A DNA stretch of 64,000 nucleotides from Isoperla grammatica (lineage: Eukaryota > Arthropoda > Insecta > Plecoptera > Perlodidae): the NCBI GenBank assembly GCA_945910005.1, contig OX246740.1, positions 6,112,704 to 6,176,703 on the forward strand. The letters run 5' to 3'. Under the pieces are notes generated by a model, which was given only the letters and a program-made list of their open reading frames with translations, ran no database searches and was not told where the DNA came from. Shown here piece by piece: positions 1-11,465 of this stretch; the stretch's first letter is position 1, and every line of letters starts with the position of its first letter. The position numbers were made by a program, and so were the translations under genes.

Positions 1-187
1 CCTTACTGCACAAGTTTTTAAGCTTATTCCAATTATCAGCTTTGTGGCGAAGTTGTCTCCATGTGTTGTCATTTTCAACCACAGTATCAACCAAAATCAC
101 ATTTTTAAACCTTTTTTGCTGGTTTTCGCGAATCTTGGCTGGGTTACCTCCTTTCTCAGGGCGAAACAAATCGAGGTCCAGCACCAT
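1..187 (-). CDS. SARS1: Seryl-tRNA synthetase, cytosolic, first coding exon (partial)
   Basis: The reverse strand from the ATG at 187-185 encodes 62 residues beginning [14 protein letters not shown] and ending KLKNLCSK at the window edge. It is nearly colinear with the N-terminus of animal cytosolic seryl-tRNA synthetase (human starts [14 protein letters not shown] and also has a KRF motif and NKLKNLCSK). The enzyme charges tRNA-Ser (and tRNA-Sec) with serine in the cytosol. This N-terminal part leads into the helical coiled-coil arm that grips the long variable arm of tRNA-Ser. The class II catalytic domain lies outside the window. The start is chosen because it matches the family's universal MVLDLDLFR start. 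A possible splice donor (GTAAGG, minus strand, plus coordinates 6-1) would end the exon at 7 after 60 codons plus one base; otherwise coding simply continues off the edge, since the AGT AAG codons also match the family's SK. No frameshift or stop is seen. The gene looks intact and is transcribed away from the rest of the window. Confidence 0.93.
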   Translation of the reverse strand, partial: MVLDLDLFRPEKGGNPAKIRENQQKRFKNVILVDTVVENDNTWRQLRHKADNWNKLKNLCSK

Positions 188-560
188 TTTCAGTTACCGT
201 CCTAGATTATAATATATTAAAACCTAGTACTTACAAGAAAATGTTTGCTGACGATGTGTAGTCGTGGAATGTCGTGATCTTTCGAACAGTATTCCACTCA
301 CCAGGAACCAACAACGTGCATTGAAAGTAGGCCTGAAAGTGCAGAAACAGCTAAAAGTGAGGTTAAAATGTCGGTCAACTGACAGGTGCTTCGTGTACGG
401 AAGTTGCAGGAACTACTTGCTGCATTGATTTCAAGCACTGCCTTTGTGAGTGAAGGTTCTTACCGGAAATAGTGATCTTCTGTGCAGTTCCAAATGTTGA
501 CACCAGATCGCAGCAGAGTAGCTAATAAAAAGTGATCCAAGGAGTGAAGACGCTTGTCAG
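188..560. promoter_or_regulatory. Probable bidirectional promoter and leader between SARS1 and a plus-strand gene
   Basis: This segment separates the SARS1 start codon (minus strand) from a plus-strand splice donor, CAG|GTACGATTT, at 560/561. It contains ETS-type motifs (ACGGAAGT near 398, ACCGGAAAT near 462) of the kind common in housekeeping promoters, and no TATA box was seen. The right part is read as the plus-strand 5' leader exon; its true start cannot be seen. An alternative donor, CAG|GTGCTT, occurs near 385. The promoter role is inferred from the head-to-head layout. Confidence 0.5.
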
Positions 561-780
561 GTACGATTTTGGCATGAATTTTAATCAAATAACTCTTATT
601 TTACATATATTTAAGTACACATTTGGTCGAGGAAAGCTCTATTCTTGATTATGGTTGTATTATACCTGTATAAATGCTCTTTTATTAATAGAAAACCTCT
701 TAGTTTGAGATGCACTTTTCGCCATTTTCTAATGACATCATGCGGTAACTTGCAGAATGAGACCTTTTTACGGCCTTCAT

Positions 781-1380
781 AAGCTAGGCCTAGGCTAGCC
801 CTACCTTCTCGGGTAAAAACGTCATCTGACCCAAACTAATAGGTCTTTAATATTATGTATTTTCATTTTCGTTTAGAAGACAGTGTGACAACTTCATCAA
901 TGGACCAACGTTCTTGCGCTGTCTTGTGATCCAGTTATGGAAGATCGTCATAGCTCGTAAGTAGGCCCAGCCTAGCTACTAGGCCTAGCTACCCAACTAT
1001 CTACGACCTAGGCCTAGGTCCTAGCCTAGACATAAATAATTTTACCTAGTTTGGGTAGGCCTACCCTTTGGTCTAGGCCTAGAGCTAGCCCTCGGCTAGG
1101 CCTAGGCCTAGGCGTAGGCTTTAGCACAGACGTTAGCTATAGGGCCTAGACCCAGGCCTAGGGCCTAGGCCTAATCCTAATCCTTGTCAAGTGTCAGACT
1201 GATATGAATTAAGCTTTGGCCTAGGGAATTTTATTCTCTATTCGTTTGATTTCTATGTAGCCTAGGCCTAGCCTTTCTGGCCTAGGGCCTATGCCTGCTG
1301 ATCTAGGCCTAGGACCAATACCAGCATGAGGTCGATAGGCTTTATAGGCTCTCCAAGTAGTGTAGGCCTAGGGATATTGT
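781..1380. repeat. AGGCCT/TAGGCC-rich low-complexity tract
   Basis: Interspersed, overlapping copies of TAGGCCTAGGCC-type sequence dominate this stretch, which otherwise forms the start of the intron after 956. The motif is self-complementary, so the tract has no strand. Isolated copies recur elsewhere (for example near 1878, 19190 and 62598). Confidence 0.75.
877..956 (+). CDS. Putative start exon of a divergent gene (begins MEDRHS)
   Basis: An 80-bp exon is predicted from splice signals. A T-rich tract runs into TTTAG at 872-876, and the exon ends at 956 before a near-perfect donor, GTAAGTA (957-963). Inside, ATG at 937 opens MEDRHS plus two bases (phase 2). A short upstream ORF (ATG at 900, nine codons, TGA at 927-929) sits just before it, which could limit translation or mean the exon is untranslated. 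With a leader ending at 560, the first intron would be 316 bp. I do not recognise the protein from six residues. Its head-to-head position with SARS1 suggests a shared promoter. It could also be a non-coding RNA exon. Confidence 0.45.
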
Positions 1381-4300
1381 CTGCATAGGTCTACCCACAG
1401 CACAGCAAACTTTCCAGTTGTGCTACATACTTGTGTCAAAATGACATGGTTAAGAGCACTGCCACATGGTTACGTCATGAAAGGCACTTGACAGTTGTGT
1501 GGTATAAATTGGTTAACCTCTTATTAGACCTAAGTTGAATGGCAGATTGCAAGCATCCAATATAGCCATGCAAATCTTGTGTGGATAATGTCGCCCTATT
1601 GGTACGTTCATAATGACATATGAAATATGAATAGGCCTGCAGGCGTGTTTATTAGAGGCTTATGCCTAAGGTACAATGTGAACTAGCAGCAAATCAGAAG
1701 GGCAATTTATTTTTAGCTAACAAACTTGGTTGGTTCTGGATTTGCATTTATCCCCGTTAACGGCAAGTTCGATTTTGGTGGACATTACCGTTACAGTCCT
1801 ACCTTGAAAGATACACAGTCCGGCAACGGAAATGGCATTGTGCATGCAGCATCGCATAGGGACTGGACTTTATGGTAGGCCTAGGTAGTTTAAAACCATT
1901 TTATCTAAACACTGCACACGGTCTGGATTAGGGATGACATCGGGTAATAAAATTCGGAACCGGTTCCAGTTCTCATAATACCTGGATACCCGGATCCTGA
2001 AAACGTATTTTTTTATGTGTAGGCTTGATTTGAAGGTCGTCGCTAGGCCTTGTGAAGGGCGCGAGGACGAGTGAGGAATGATATACACGCCGCCCGCTCG
2101 GTTACCTCTCTGAATTTGCCTGCAGTACTCACGTCGAGTAAAAAGATATTTCTCAATACACACCTGAAGAACGTACATAAAACATGATATTTTAAGGAAA
2201 ATAAATAGTAATAGAACAAATAGCCAGAATGTTACACAAAGAACAAACAGTAACGAATGCAAGTCGGCTAGTGTATCGGCAATGTGTCGAATGTGTCGGC
2301 AAGTCGGGCTCGGGTAGGGTAAAATTAAAATAGGCCTATGTGATGACACAAAGAAAACACAAAAGATGTGACTTATCAACGTTGAGAACACACCCCCACC
2401 CCACCCCCCGCGACAAACATCGGCACGCTCGACCGACCGCGGCCAGGCGCACACTGTATCAAGAACGTTTAACTGCGCATCAAAATTTATAAACGTTTAA
2501 ACTCAATCCTACGTTTATATGTCCCATCCCTAATGTACAGGTACCCGTAGATACAACATTAGGTGGGTTAATTTAATTTTAAACTAAAACTGAGGTGTCA
2601 AGAGTACAACCTTAAGAATAGGCTAATTAGTAATTATGAATTACAATTAACTTGGAGTTAGGGTAAGCCTACTTGCCTGTTACCAGGGAATGTGCTAACT
2701 TCATAGTTACAGCCTATCTTGTAGTGGTTGGAGTTAAAGATTATTATTAAAACCTATCCTAGCATTGCTCACTGACAACTTTTGGTAGTACCAGTATCAG
2801 TGCTTTCTTCGGTTGAAATAATGACTCGGATTTAGCTCTCCCTATCTGTGACATATTGCAATTCCATCTCCGTGTTTAAAAGGTCATTCCCTCGCGCCTC
2901 TGTAACTCGCAGCGCAGGATTCTTCAGTGCAGGCTTTGAGTGACTTGTTACATGACTTGCAGTGCAGGAGCCTCCAGTGCAGGTTGGGTATCTTTGTTAC
3001 ATTTAGGGTTCCCAACTCTGGAAAGTAACATTCCGGGACAAATAATGCAGGAAAAGGGAATGGCTCATGTGATGCTGCCGAAGGCCCATTTTTTTTTTCT
3101 TTTTTCATTATGTACATCCCTAAAACATGTTAACTTAAAGCTTACAAGAATTCCAAAGAATTCAACGCATTCAATTAGGAGTCCACGTGCCTGTCTGAAA
3201 ATTTGTATTTTATTAATTATTGTATGACTATAACAATATTAATAGAGTATACCTATTTTTACTGAAATCTATGAAAGATCGTGCATTTGAAAAAGTCAAC
3301 TTTGCAAAATCATGCTCACATTAATTTACTATTCATTTTCATTCTCACTGCTCGTTTCGCGCCAACGTTTCGGGTGGCGCGGGGTCGCAGACAGAACTTA
3401 GACACTTTCATTTAGTTCCGGGACACTTGCCGTCCCGGAATCAGATAAATTGCAACTGGGACAAGAGCTTCAATTCCTGGTCTGTACCGGTGAAACCGGG
3501 ACGGTTGGGAACCCTAATTACATTGAAAAAAGTCTAGTGGAATTTTTAAAATCGAGTGCTCTGAATGTGTGGGGTCGGGGAATAAGACAGGAAGTAGCTG
3601 TTTGAATGTGCTTATCTGTAAAAGAAATGGGACAAAATGCCAAATGGCATGGATCAAAAGGAACGGGGGTCCTGTCTCTACTAGTGATCTAGAAAACACA
3701 TAATGACATGAGTAGTGTCAATGGTGAGATTATGAAAAGAAGAAGAAACCCTTGGTAACAGTTAATGAATGATGAATTCCCCCCTTGCATGCCCCTTCAT
3801 CAAAACGCAGGATTAAACAAACAAAAACATTTCAGACATTTTCTTAGCAGGTTTACAGCTACTTGCCGATGGCAATAACAATTATATCATATACAGTATA
3901 CAGTGACAATCATTTAGAGATAGTTAATTACTAACAAATAAATCAATGTGGTTAATGCACTAGACTTACAGAAACAGAATTACCAATGAATTGAGATACA
4001 TTTATGAACTAAACAAGTACAACAAAGCGATCTTGACTGAGAAGGTAACCAAACACTAGGCTATAATGCATTTGAATTTATAAAGGTCCTCTAAGAACTG
4101 ATCACACCTAAAAACTATAGATTAAGAAGATCGTCCTTCCTTTGTTTGGTACCTAGCAACGCGGGATGGTCTCATTTTGTATCTTCCATGTATTTTTTAT
4201 GTTGCTAAATGATAAATCTTTATTGTTCGAATCAACATTAACTGTAGGCCTAAATATGAACCCTAATACTTGATTAAATTTGCATGCCTACGCTTTTCTT

Positions 4301-5110
4301 CCAAATGTCTTGACATATCGCTTTCTAAATTACATTCCAAGGTAGCCTACAACGGTAGTTTGTAATAAACGCATAATATATGTCATCTCCGAAACATGAG
4401 TAACATGGCATCGTCCAAGGGGGAGGGTACGTTGGAACGCGCTGAAGTAATATTTCTGACGTGTGCGGGAACGCCCACTCATCGTCTGTGCTGCTGGTGT
4501 TGGTTGTGTATCTTCATCACCCCGACCAGTGGCATTTTATTACCTTTCCCTTTCATAAAGCTTTGCCCCGGCAGTCGAGAAGGTAGGATGGGGAGGGACG
4601 TGCTTCGTTTGGCCTATGCATTCTCGAAATTCGGGATGTTTCTGCCTCCTTCCCCTCTTTTTTAGCAACGTAAGCCCGATCCTTTTAGTTCATCTCCCTA
4701 GGGAGAGGGAGAGGAACGAAGCCAGCCTAGATAAGTTACGCTATCGCAATGCATCTCCCGCCGCCCTTGTTCGGTGGTCGCCCGAGGGATCCGTCTCTCT
4801 CTGGGATCGAACCCAATGTCTCGAACCCACCCACACTCATACTGCTGTTTCTTTGAGTCTAATCTTACAGTAATATGGTTTGTTATTATACAATGCATCT
4901 TTCTGGTTACTTGTTTATCTTGTTCTTTTTGGCCGTCGGCGGTTGCTCATGCACGGTTCGGGCCACCTAGGGACGTTGGTTCGAATCCCGCACAAGGCAT
5001 GTTTTTTGTAACTGTCCTTCATGTTCATCCCCCCCCCCCACCACTCTCTCATCGCCTCGAATAGCGTGATTGCAACATTTAATAGAGACGTAAAGCAACA
5101 AGAAGTCAAG
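1381..5110. other. Non-coding stretch (probable intron), no gene recognised
   Basis: No open frame here has splice sites, codon character or a recognisable family. The DNA is AT-rich with scattered stops. Minus-strand frames near 1870-2454 and 3514-3699 are random-looking, rich in low-complexity residues and lacking splice context. A tRNA-derived SINE fragment lies near the right end. Confidence 0.6.
4931..5003 (+). mobile_element. tRNA-derived SINE fragment
   Basis: The plus strand contains a good RNA polymerase III B box, GGTTCGAATCC, followed by CGCACAAGGCATG. It is preceded by a degenerate A-box-like segment (GCGGTTGCTCATGCACGG). The same ending, B box then CGCA-TAAGGC/AAGCATG, recurs on the minus strand at about 8871 and 9650, so these are copies of one family. 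It does not fold as an intact tRNA. Confidence 0.5.
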
Positions 5111-6818
5111 CATCATAGACGGAGAGCCAGCAACATAAAAGCTCCCCTCATAAGGTACATATGTTTTGACTTTTGAAATAGGAGCGGAAAAACTACTCTA
5201 CTAACAAAACGCGCGTCTTACTCCTCAACGTGGGGGCTTTTAGGCCCCACAGGGGGCCAAAAAAGCCGAAAAAAGGCCCAAGGTTCCCCTCATAAGGTAC
5301 ATGGATGGAGTAAACGCCATTTTGTAGAGATAAGTGTCCCAAATAGGAATTCGAAGAGTAAGACGGGATATTAGGGGGCGTTTACCGATCAGACGCCATT
5401 TTACCCAAAAAGGGCCATTTTTTATTTTCGCACATGCATGCGCTTAAACACTCAAAACATATCCGGAAATGTCTCGAGACGTAGAAAAACATACATTTTA
5501 AAGAAATTTTGGGTTATTGTCCTCGCCAGACGCCCTCAAAAGGGGCCCAAAAAGGCCAAGGTTCCCCTCATAAGGTACATGAATGGAGTAAACGCCATTT
5601 TGTAGAGATAAGTGTCCCGAATAGGAATTCGAAGAGTAAGACGGGATATTAGGGGGCGTTTACCGATCAGACGCCATTTTACCCAATAGGGCCATTTTTT
5701 ATTTTCGCACATGCATGCGCTTAAACACTCAAAACATATCCGGAAATGTCTCGAGACGTAGAAAAACATACATTTTAAAGAAATTTTGGGTTATTGTCCT
5801 CGCCAGACGCCCTCAAAAGGGGCCCAAAAAGGCCAAGGTTCCCCTCATAAGGTACATGAATGGAGTAAACGCCATTTTGTAGAGATAAGTGTCCCAAATA
5901 GGAATTTGAAGAGTAAGACGGAATATTAGGGGGCGTTTACCGATCAGACGCCATTTTGTCCAAAAAGGGCCGCTTTTTATTTTCACATGTGCACGCGCTT
6001 TAACACCCAAAACATATCCTTAAATCCTGACATTAATAATAATAAATACTGGTATATTAAAGTTAGGGGTGGGCGGAGCTTCAAAACTATCGCATCCGGA
6101 TCGAGGCTGTGGGGGGGGGGGGGGGGGCTGGCGAGGACATCACACAATATCTTAGAAATGTATTCACCTCTAGGGGCATTTAAGGATATGTTTTGGGTGT
6201 TAAAGCGCGTGCACGTGTGAAAATAAAAAGTGGCCCTTTTTGGACAAAATGGCGTCTGATCGGTAAACGCCCCCTAATATCCCGTCTTACTCTTCGAATT
6301 CGTATTTGGGACACTTATCTCTACAAAATGACGTTTACCTCCATTCATGTACCTTATGAGGGGAACCTTGGCCTTTTTGGGCCGCTTTTGAGGGCGTCTG
6401 GCGAGGACAATAACCCAAAATTTCTTTAAAATGTATGTTTTTCTACGTCTCAAGACATTTCCGGATATGATTTGAGTATTTTAAACGCATGCATGTGCGA
6501 AAATAAAAAATGGCCCTTTTTAGGTAAAATGGCGTCTGATCGGTAAACGCCCCTTAATATCCCGTCTTACTCTTCGAATTCCTATTTGGGACACTTATCT
6601 CTACAAAATGGCGTTTACTCCATCCATGTACCTTATGAGGGGAACCTTGGGCCTTTTTTTCGGCTTTTTTGGCCCCCTGTGGGGCCTAAAAGCCCCCACG
6701 TTGAGGAGTAAGACGCGCGTTTTGTTAGTAGAGTAGTTTTTCCGCTCCTATTCCAATAGTCAAAACATATGTACCTTATGAGGGGAGCTTTTATGTTGCT
6801 GGCTCTTGGACTATCATG
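5111..6818. mobile_element. Foldback (long inverted repeat) DNA element with internal 277-bp repeats
   Basis: The left end (agagccagcaacataaaagc from 5123, with weaker similarity from 5111) is matched in reverse complement at the right end (to about 6806, weaker to 6818). Inward, the left arm has three tandem units of about 277 bp (landmark GGTTCCCCTCATAAGGTACA at about 5282, 5560 and 5837). The right arm carries about two of them in inverted orientation. The arms converge on a central spacer of roughly 6020-6180 that holds a 17-bp G run. No transposase-like ORF exists; open frames such as 6193-6429 follow the repeat on both arms. No convincing target-site duplication was found. Confidence 0.75.
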
Positions 6819-7386
6819 TTTGGGTGTACGTAACATCTTCTAACTAGGATTTTCGATTGGACTATTATTGAATGGTGACATAGAATGGAATACGAGCACA
6901 TCATCATGACCGGATCGCTGATTGGTGTTCTGTCGGTGACCCAAAATGTACCCTCCAGCTCCAGTTTTGGTTCATGTTCGATTTTGAACATACATTTTCT
7001 TGCGTAATATTGTCCTCGTTTCGAAAAGGCAGCTATGCGAATACGAAGTTTTTTCCGCTGTAGTTTATTAAACAACTTGACACGAATGTACGTTGAATGC
7101 GATCTGCAATCCACGGCAAGTGTATTGTGGCGACGGTATGGGCATAGGAAGTAACACATTTCGAGCCCCACGCCCAAGAAGGCGATAAGGGCGGGACTGT
7201 TGCGTGCTATTCGTTATTTGTGTTACACACAGCGGCACACCCACTGGCTATTATCTGTGCACTGCCCGATGGTAAATCGAACAGCTCCACTTAAACACAC
7301 TAACGTACCGAGGCTAATCGAGACGACGTGCGGGAGGTTGGAGAAGAGGGATATTCCGCATCAGCACCGGCCAGGAATGTAAACAA
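6819..7386. other. Non-coding spacer, nothing recognised
   Basis: It lies between the foldback element and the hAT-type element. A 128-codon minus-strand frame overlaps the end of the foldback element and has no recognisable domain. I see no RNA gene or clear repeat. Confidence 0.5.
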
Positions 7387-8737
7387 CAGTGTCAGCAGAG
7401 GCGGACTGGGGGGGTAAGGGCCCCGTACGGAAAAGCATTTTAGGGGCCCCGGAACTTGGCGAAGTTGAAAGGGGTCTGGGGCAAAGCCCCAGCCGCCGGA
7501 GGCGAAAATTTTGCAGCCTATTATTTTGTGTAGAACGCATATAAACACGTTTGAAAATCGATAAATAATGATAGTTATGTGGAACAACGACAACGTGTGA
7601 ACTGTGAACACCACTTTAAAAAACGAAATTGAAGAAAAAACTTCCCAACTCTGGCAGTTTTATATTGTATATTTCAAACTATATTGTTTCTCAACCTTCT
7701 ACAAATATCGACTAGAGTTGTCCACTCGCATCTCGTAATTTTTACTCGCAACGAGGAGCGGGATGTTGGTGGGGTCTGGGGCGAAGCCCCTGCCGCCGGA
7801 GACAACTTTGCCGAAGGCGAAACAATTTTTGGTCCTGCATGATGCTTACTGGCCTAAAACTCGTTTTGAGGCGATATCCTATCATGAAAAGCAATGAAAC
7901 AAAAGTCAATATTGCATTTATAATTCCTTACTTAGGATAGAAGTTCGACCCTGTCATTTGAGAAATGTAGCCTATATGGCTAGTGCTGCGCGGGATCGGA
8001 TTTCAGTAGGCTGCGATAGATATATTTTTGCCTAAATGTTCGCTTCTGAAAATTTTGAACACTTATAAACACTCGATCAGCCCGATGTGTTATTTTTCTG
8101 ATATAACAAAGTTTACTCGCAAACTATCAAAAGTCACTCTCAAGTTAAGAGCTATAGCGAGCAGTAATTTGGAAGATCGTTGTTTCCCATTAATGTTTTT
8201 AGAACGCATATGAACGTGTAAAAATCGATAAATGATGTTAGGTATGTGGAACAACATGTTGAACTGTGAATACCACTGTTCAAGAGTAAATTAAAGAACT
8301 TTCCCAACACATGGCAGTTGGATATTTCAAACTATATTGTTTCCTATAAATTTGTTTAGAAAACATGAAAAACATGTTGAAAAATCGATACACGACGGTA
8401 AATGTGGAACATATGGACTGTGAACCACTTTGGAAATTAAATTAAAGAAATAACTTTCCCAACAATTTGACATGTTATATATTTTAAAATAAACTAGACG
8501 AGGAAAGCGGAAATCTTTGTAGCACTTGTAGATGGTCTATTTGATACGTATGTCCCTTTCTACACTGACATGATATGAAATATTAGGCTCTTCTTACTAT
8601 TTAGTTTCATAATCTATATTGCGTAAGATATTGATTTTCAGGGGGTTGGGTGGTGGCCCCCAAGGGGGCCCCCACCCGGGGGGGCCCCGTACGGGTTTCC
8701 GTAGTTCCGTACCTGCCAGTCCGCCACTGAGTGTCAG
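7387..8737. mobile_element. Non-autonomous hAT-type transposon (7395-8729) with 8-bp target duplication
   Basis: The element begins CAGAGGCGGACTGG at 7395 and ends with the inverted CCAGTCCGCCACTG at 8729. It is flanked by identical 8-bp direct repeats, agtgtcag, at 7387-7394 and 8730-8737. An 8-bp duplication and CAG-starting termini are the hAT superfamily signature. Just inside both ends are G- or C-rich segments with GGGCCCCGTACGG. The interior carries diverged internal repeats (landmarks near 7530, 8195 and 8350: GAACGCAT-AA-ACACGT…AAAATCGATAAA) and a duplicated GGGGTCTGGGGC-AAGCCCC motif (about 7471 and 7773). No transposase is encoded, so it would depend on one supplied in trans. Confidence 0.8.
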
Positions 8738-8870
8738 TATCTGTAAATTTGTACTTGGTCGAGAGTTTCAAAGTATAAATACAGAGCTGTCTCCATGTGA
8801 TTGTGGTCCCAACTTCTTTGGTGTTTAGACGATAAGTCGACAATAAAGAACTATTCGAATACAAACACCC

Positions 8871-8940
8871 ACGCCTTATGCGAGATTCGAACCTACGTTC
8901 TCTGGCTTCAAACGACTCGGACGTACGTGCGTGCGTGTCG
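8871..8940 (-). mobile_element. tRNA-derived SINE fragment
   Basis: On the minus strand it reads a B-box-like GGTTCGAATCTCGCATAAGGC, the same arrangement as the copies at 4931 and 9650. Upstream sequence is diverged and no A box is convincing. It is a decayed copy, not a tRNA gene. Confidence 0.45.
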
Positions 8941-9649
8941 AGGTGATTGGAACTCGAAACCAACAACATTACATAGCGAAGCTTTTCCTATTAAGGTATT
9001 TGATTACATGATAAAAGATGTTACTCTCGTGCCAACTGCAAATTTTAAAATATTTCATCTTGACGCCTTCTCGTGACGGAACGTTCTCTGCTGCCATGTT
9101 TCCCCACCAGGTAGCATTCCTTCTCTCCAGACGCTAAATGTGCGTGACCGGTTGCCCGATCGCCTGTGGCTGGTTCCAGCCCGCATAGGCCCGTGGCGCA
9201 GTTAGCAGACAGAGGTACCACCGGTGTTTCAACACTGCAACCAAACTGTTGCGGTTATTTCGGTAGCGGAACGAAGTGAAATAATTGATGCGACGACCAT
9301 CTAAGACACCCGGTTGTCCGGAGAACATTCGCTCGTAATTAACGTTTCACATTTATAATTTATTGTTGAATGAACGTGTACAGGTGGTGTGACAACATTG
9401 ACATAAGTCGTGTGTTAATTGCAACGGTTTAGGCATTTTAGTTCACATTGAGTTCTTCCTGAAGATGAAATACGATGGGTAGTCCCCCTCCCCCCATTCG
9501 CAGACAGTAACATTCATTCACCTAAGAGTAAATTGTTGCATTTGTTTGGCGATGATGACTCTTGCTGCTAAACGTACCTCTCTATTATTGCAATAATGCT
9601 ATTCGAGACGAAGATGGGCAGTTGATGGAGATGGACAGTTACGAAAACC

Positions 9650-9740
9650 GCATGCTTTATGCGGGACTCGAACCCACGTCTCTAGGTGCAGTAACGCTTC
9701 GGATCTACACCCCAACCCCGTGGACCATCGCAGACGGCTT
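9650..9740 (-). mobile_element. tRNA-derived SINE fragment
   Basis: The minus strand contains GGGTTCGAGTCCCGC (canonical B box with T-stem-like flanks) followed by ATAAAGCATGCGG, matching the other copies. An A-box-like GGGGTTGGGGTG lies upstream but is poor. Confidence 0.5.
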
Positions 9741-11430
9741 ATTCATTTGGTGACGTGAAATGTAAATGAAGTGAGATACCACTCGTAATTATCTTCGCCA
9801 ACTGTGCTGCTGATAGTGGCGCGTCTCCCCGCCGAGACGAAACCCCATATTGAGGGAAGACCGCTCGTGTGAACTTGGAGCCCCCCCCCCCCCCCCTCAT
9901 TGAAGGGCGCGTGGTGAATGGTGACGGATGGAGGCCATAGAAGCTCGCCCGATGGTGCAAAGCACCCAGTGAACTTTAATACTAGAGCCTCCCTGAAATT
10001 GAGACGTGATCGGTGTCCGAAGCGAGTTCGCAGCTTGAGAATAATGTCTCTTCCAGAATCAAGCTCCCTCACTATCTGTGTGTGCAACTCACCTTCGTGA
10101 CCACGCTGCACAAGTAGGGCTGGCCATGTTCTTGTTTGTCTACTAATGTGCTAATGTCTCTGTGAAATGTTACTCGGTAGTTCCATGAACTCGACGCCAA
10201 TGCCCCCCCCCCCCCCAACCCTTCCCGAAAAAACGTCTTTCAGGATACTGTATACTAGTATTTTTTCCACGACTCACCAAGGGAGATTGTAATACAATTT
10301 CAAAACACTGAATTAATTATACGTTGATTTTAGTAAACTCCTCTGAAAGGCATTTCACTTTTAGTTACATTACATTGTAATTTGTAACACACCTTTCATA
10401 ATTAGAACATTTGAAAATCGGAAATGTTGGTTGGAACCATAATAGCACTAATTTTTTTAGAGTCTAGGGAATTACGTACATTGTCACAAATATGTGAGCA
10501 TTTTAAAGAAATCGGGGGTTCCGCAGGCTGGATGGACTTGGTCCAAGAAGGTTATTTGGGGGATGACGCACAGCCCACGGTCCACGTGTTCTATGCATGG
10601 ACAGCGTCAACATCAAGTTTTATAGGAAAAGAGTTAAGAATCAACAATCCTACAAGAATTTGAAATTTGAAATTTATACCGAGCCATGAATTATTTACAG
10701 CTCTTTCTCCTCTAGCACAGACATCTCGTAAATATATGTTAATGTTATGACGTCGACACGTGATACACCGCCTGCTTGGCTTTCTCGAGCATAGAACTTA
10801 AGTAATGCGAGCCGAGATGTGAAGAGAGGGCGGTGTTGAACGAGGGAGGAAAGTTAACCATCTCACGGCACTAACTACGAAAGTTAAACCCACCCTTTAA
10901 GTTTATGGCTGGGAGGGTGGATTGGTAAATTGTGCCCGGAAACCCGGAGCAAACTTTTGGTAGAGTAGTTGTTAATGCTCAACAGAGCATGATCGATGAA
11001 ATAAGTTGAATAGACACTTGTGTCTGGAAAGTAAACTATCGACGATCTGAGCGCCTAGGTTGACCCTGAAATGAGCGGACAGTGGAAACTGCGTTCGATT
11101 ATACATTATTAGATCAAGGGTAGTAAAGACATCTGTTATTATCGACACCGCTGATCGTACTCGCGATGGAAGGGAAAAGCAGGTTGCAGAGCAGTCCACA
11201 TGGCAATGCTGCTCTGTGATTGGTGGTTGGGCGAGTTTAGGGAAGGCTGATTTGAGGAGTACGTGAGGAACGAGAACGACTGCGTATATGCATTTGTACC
11301 TAGGAACACGATATATCAACGACAGCAGATATTATAAATCGTTTCATTGATACATTCACACAACGAGCAGCTCACGAACTAGCCCAAAGAGGTTTGGTAA
11401 AGAAGGTTTCTACCTGTGCTACCCTCGAGT

Positions 11431-11465
11431 TATATATATATACCCGCGAGAGTAGCCTTCAGTAC
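11431..11465 (+). promoter_or_regulatory. Possible TATA plus initiator core promoter
   Basis: A TATATATATATA run (11431-11442) is followed by an initiator match, TTCAGTA, with its A at 11461, 30 bp from the first T; this is close to ideal spacing for a TATA/Inr promoter. A GGGGGCGTGGCC GC-box-like motif lies at about 11513. No coding exon with a good donor was found downstream, so the transcript is unknown and chance occurrence is possible. Confidence 0.3.
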
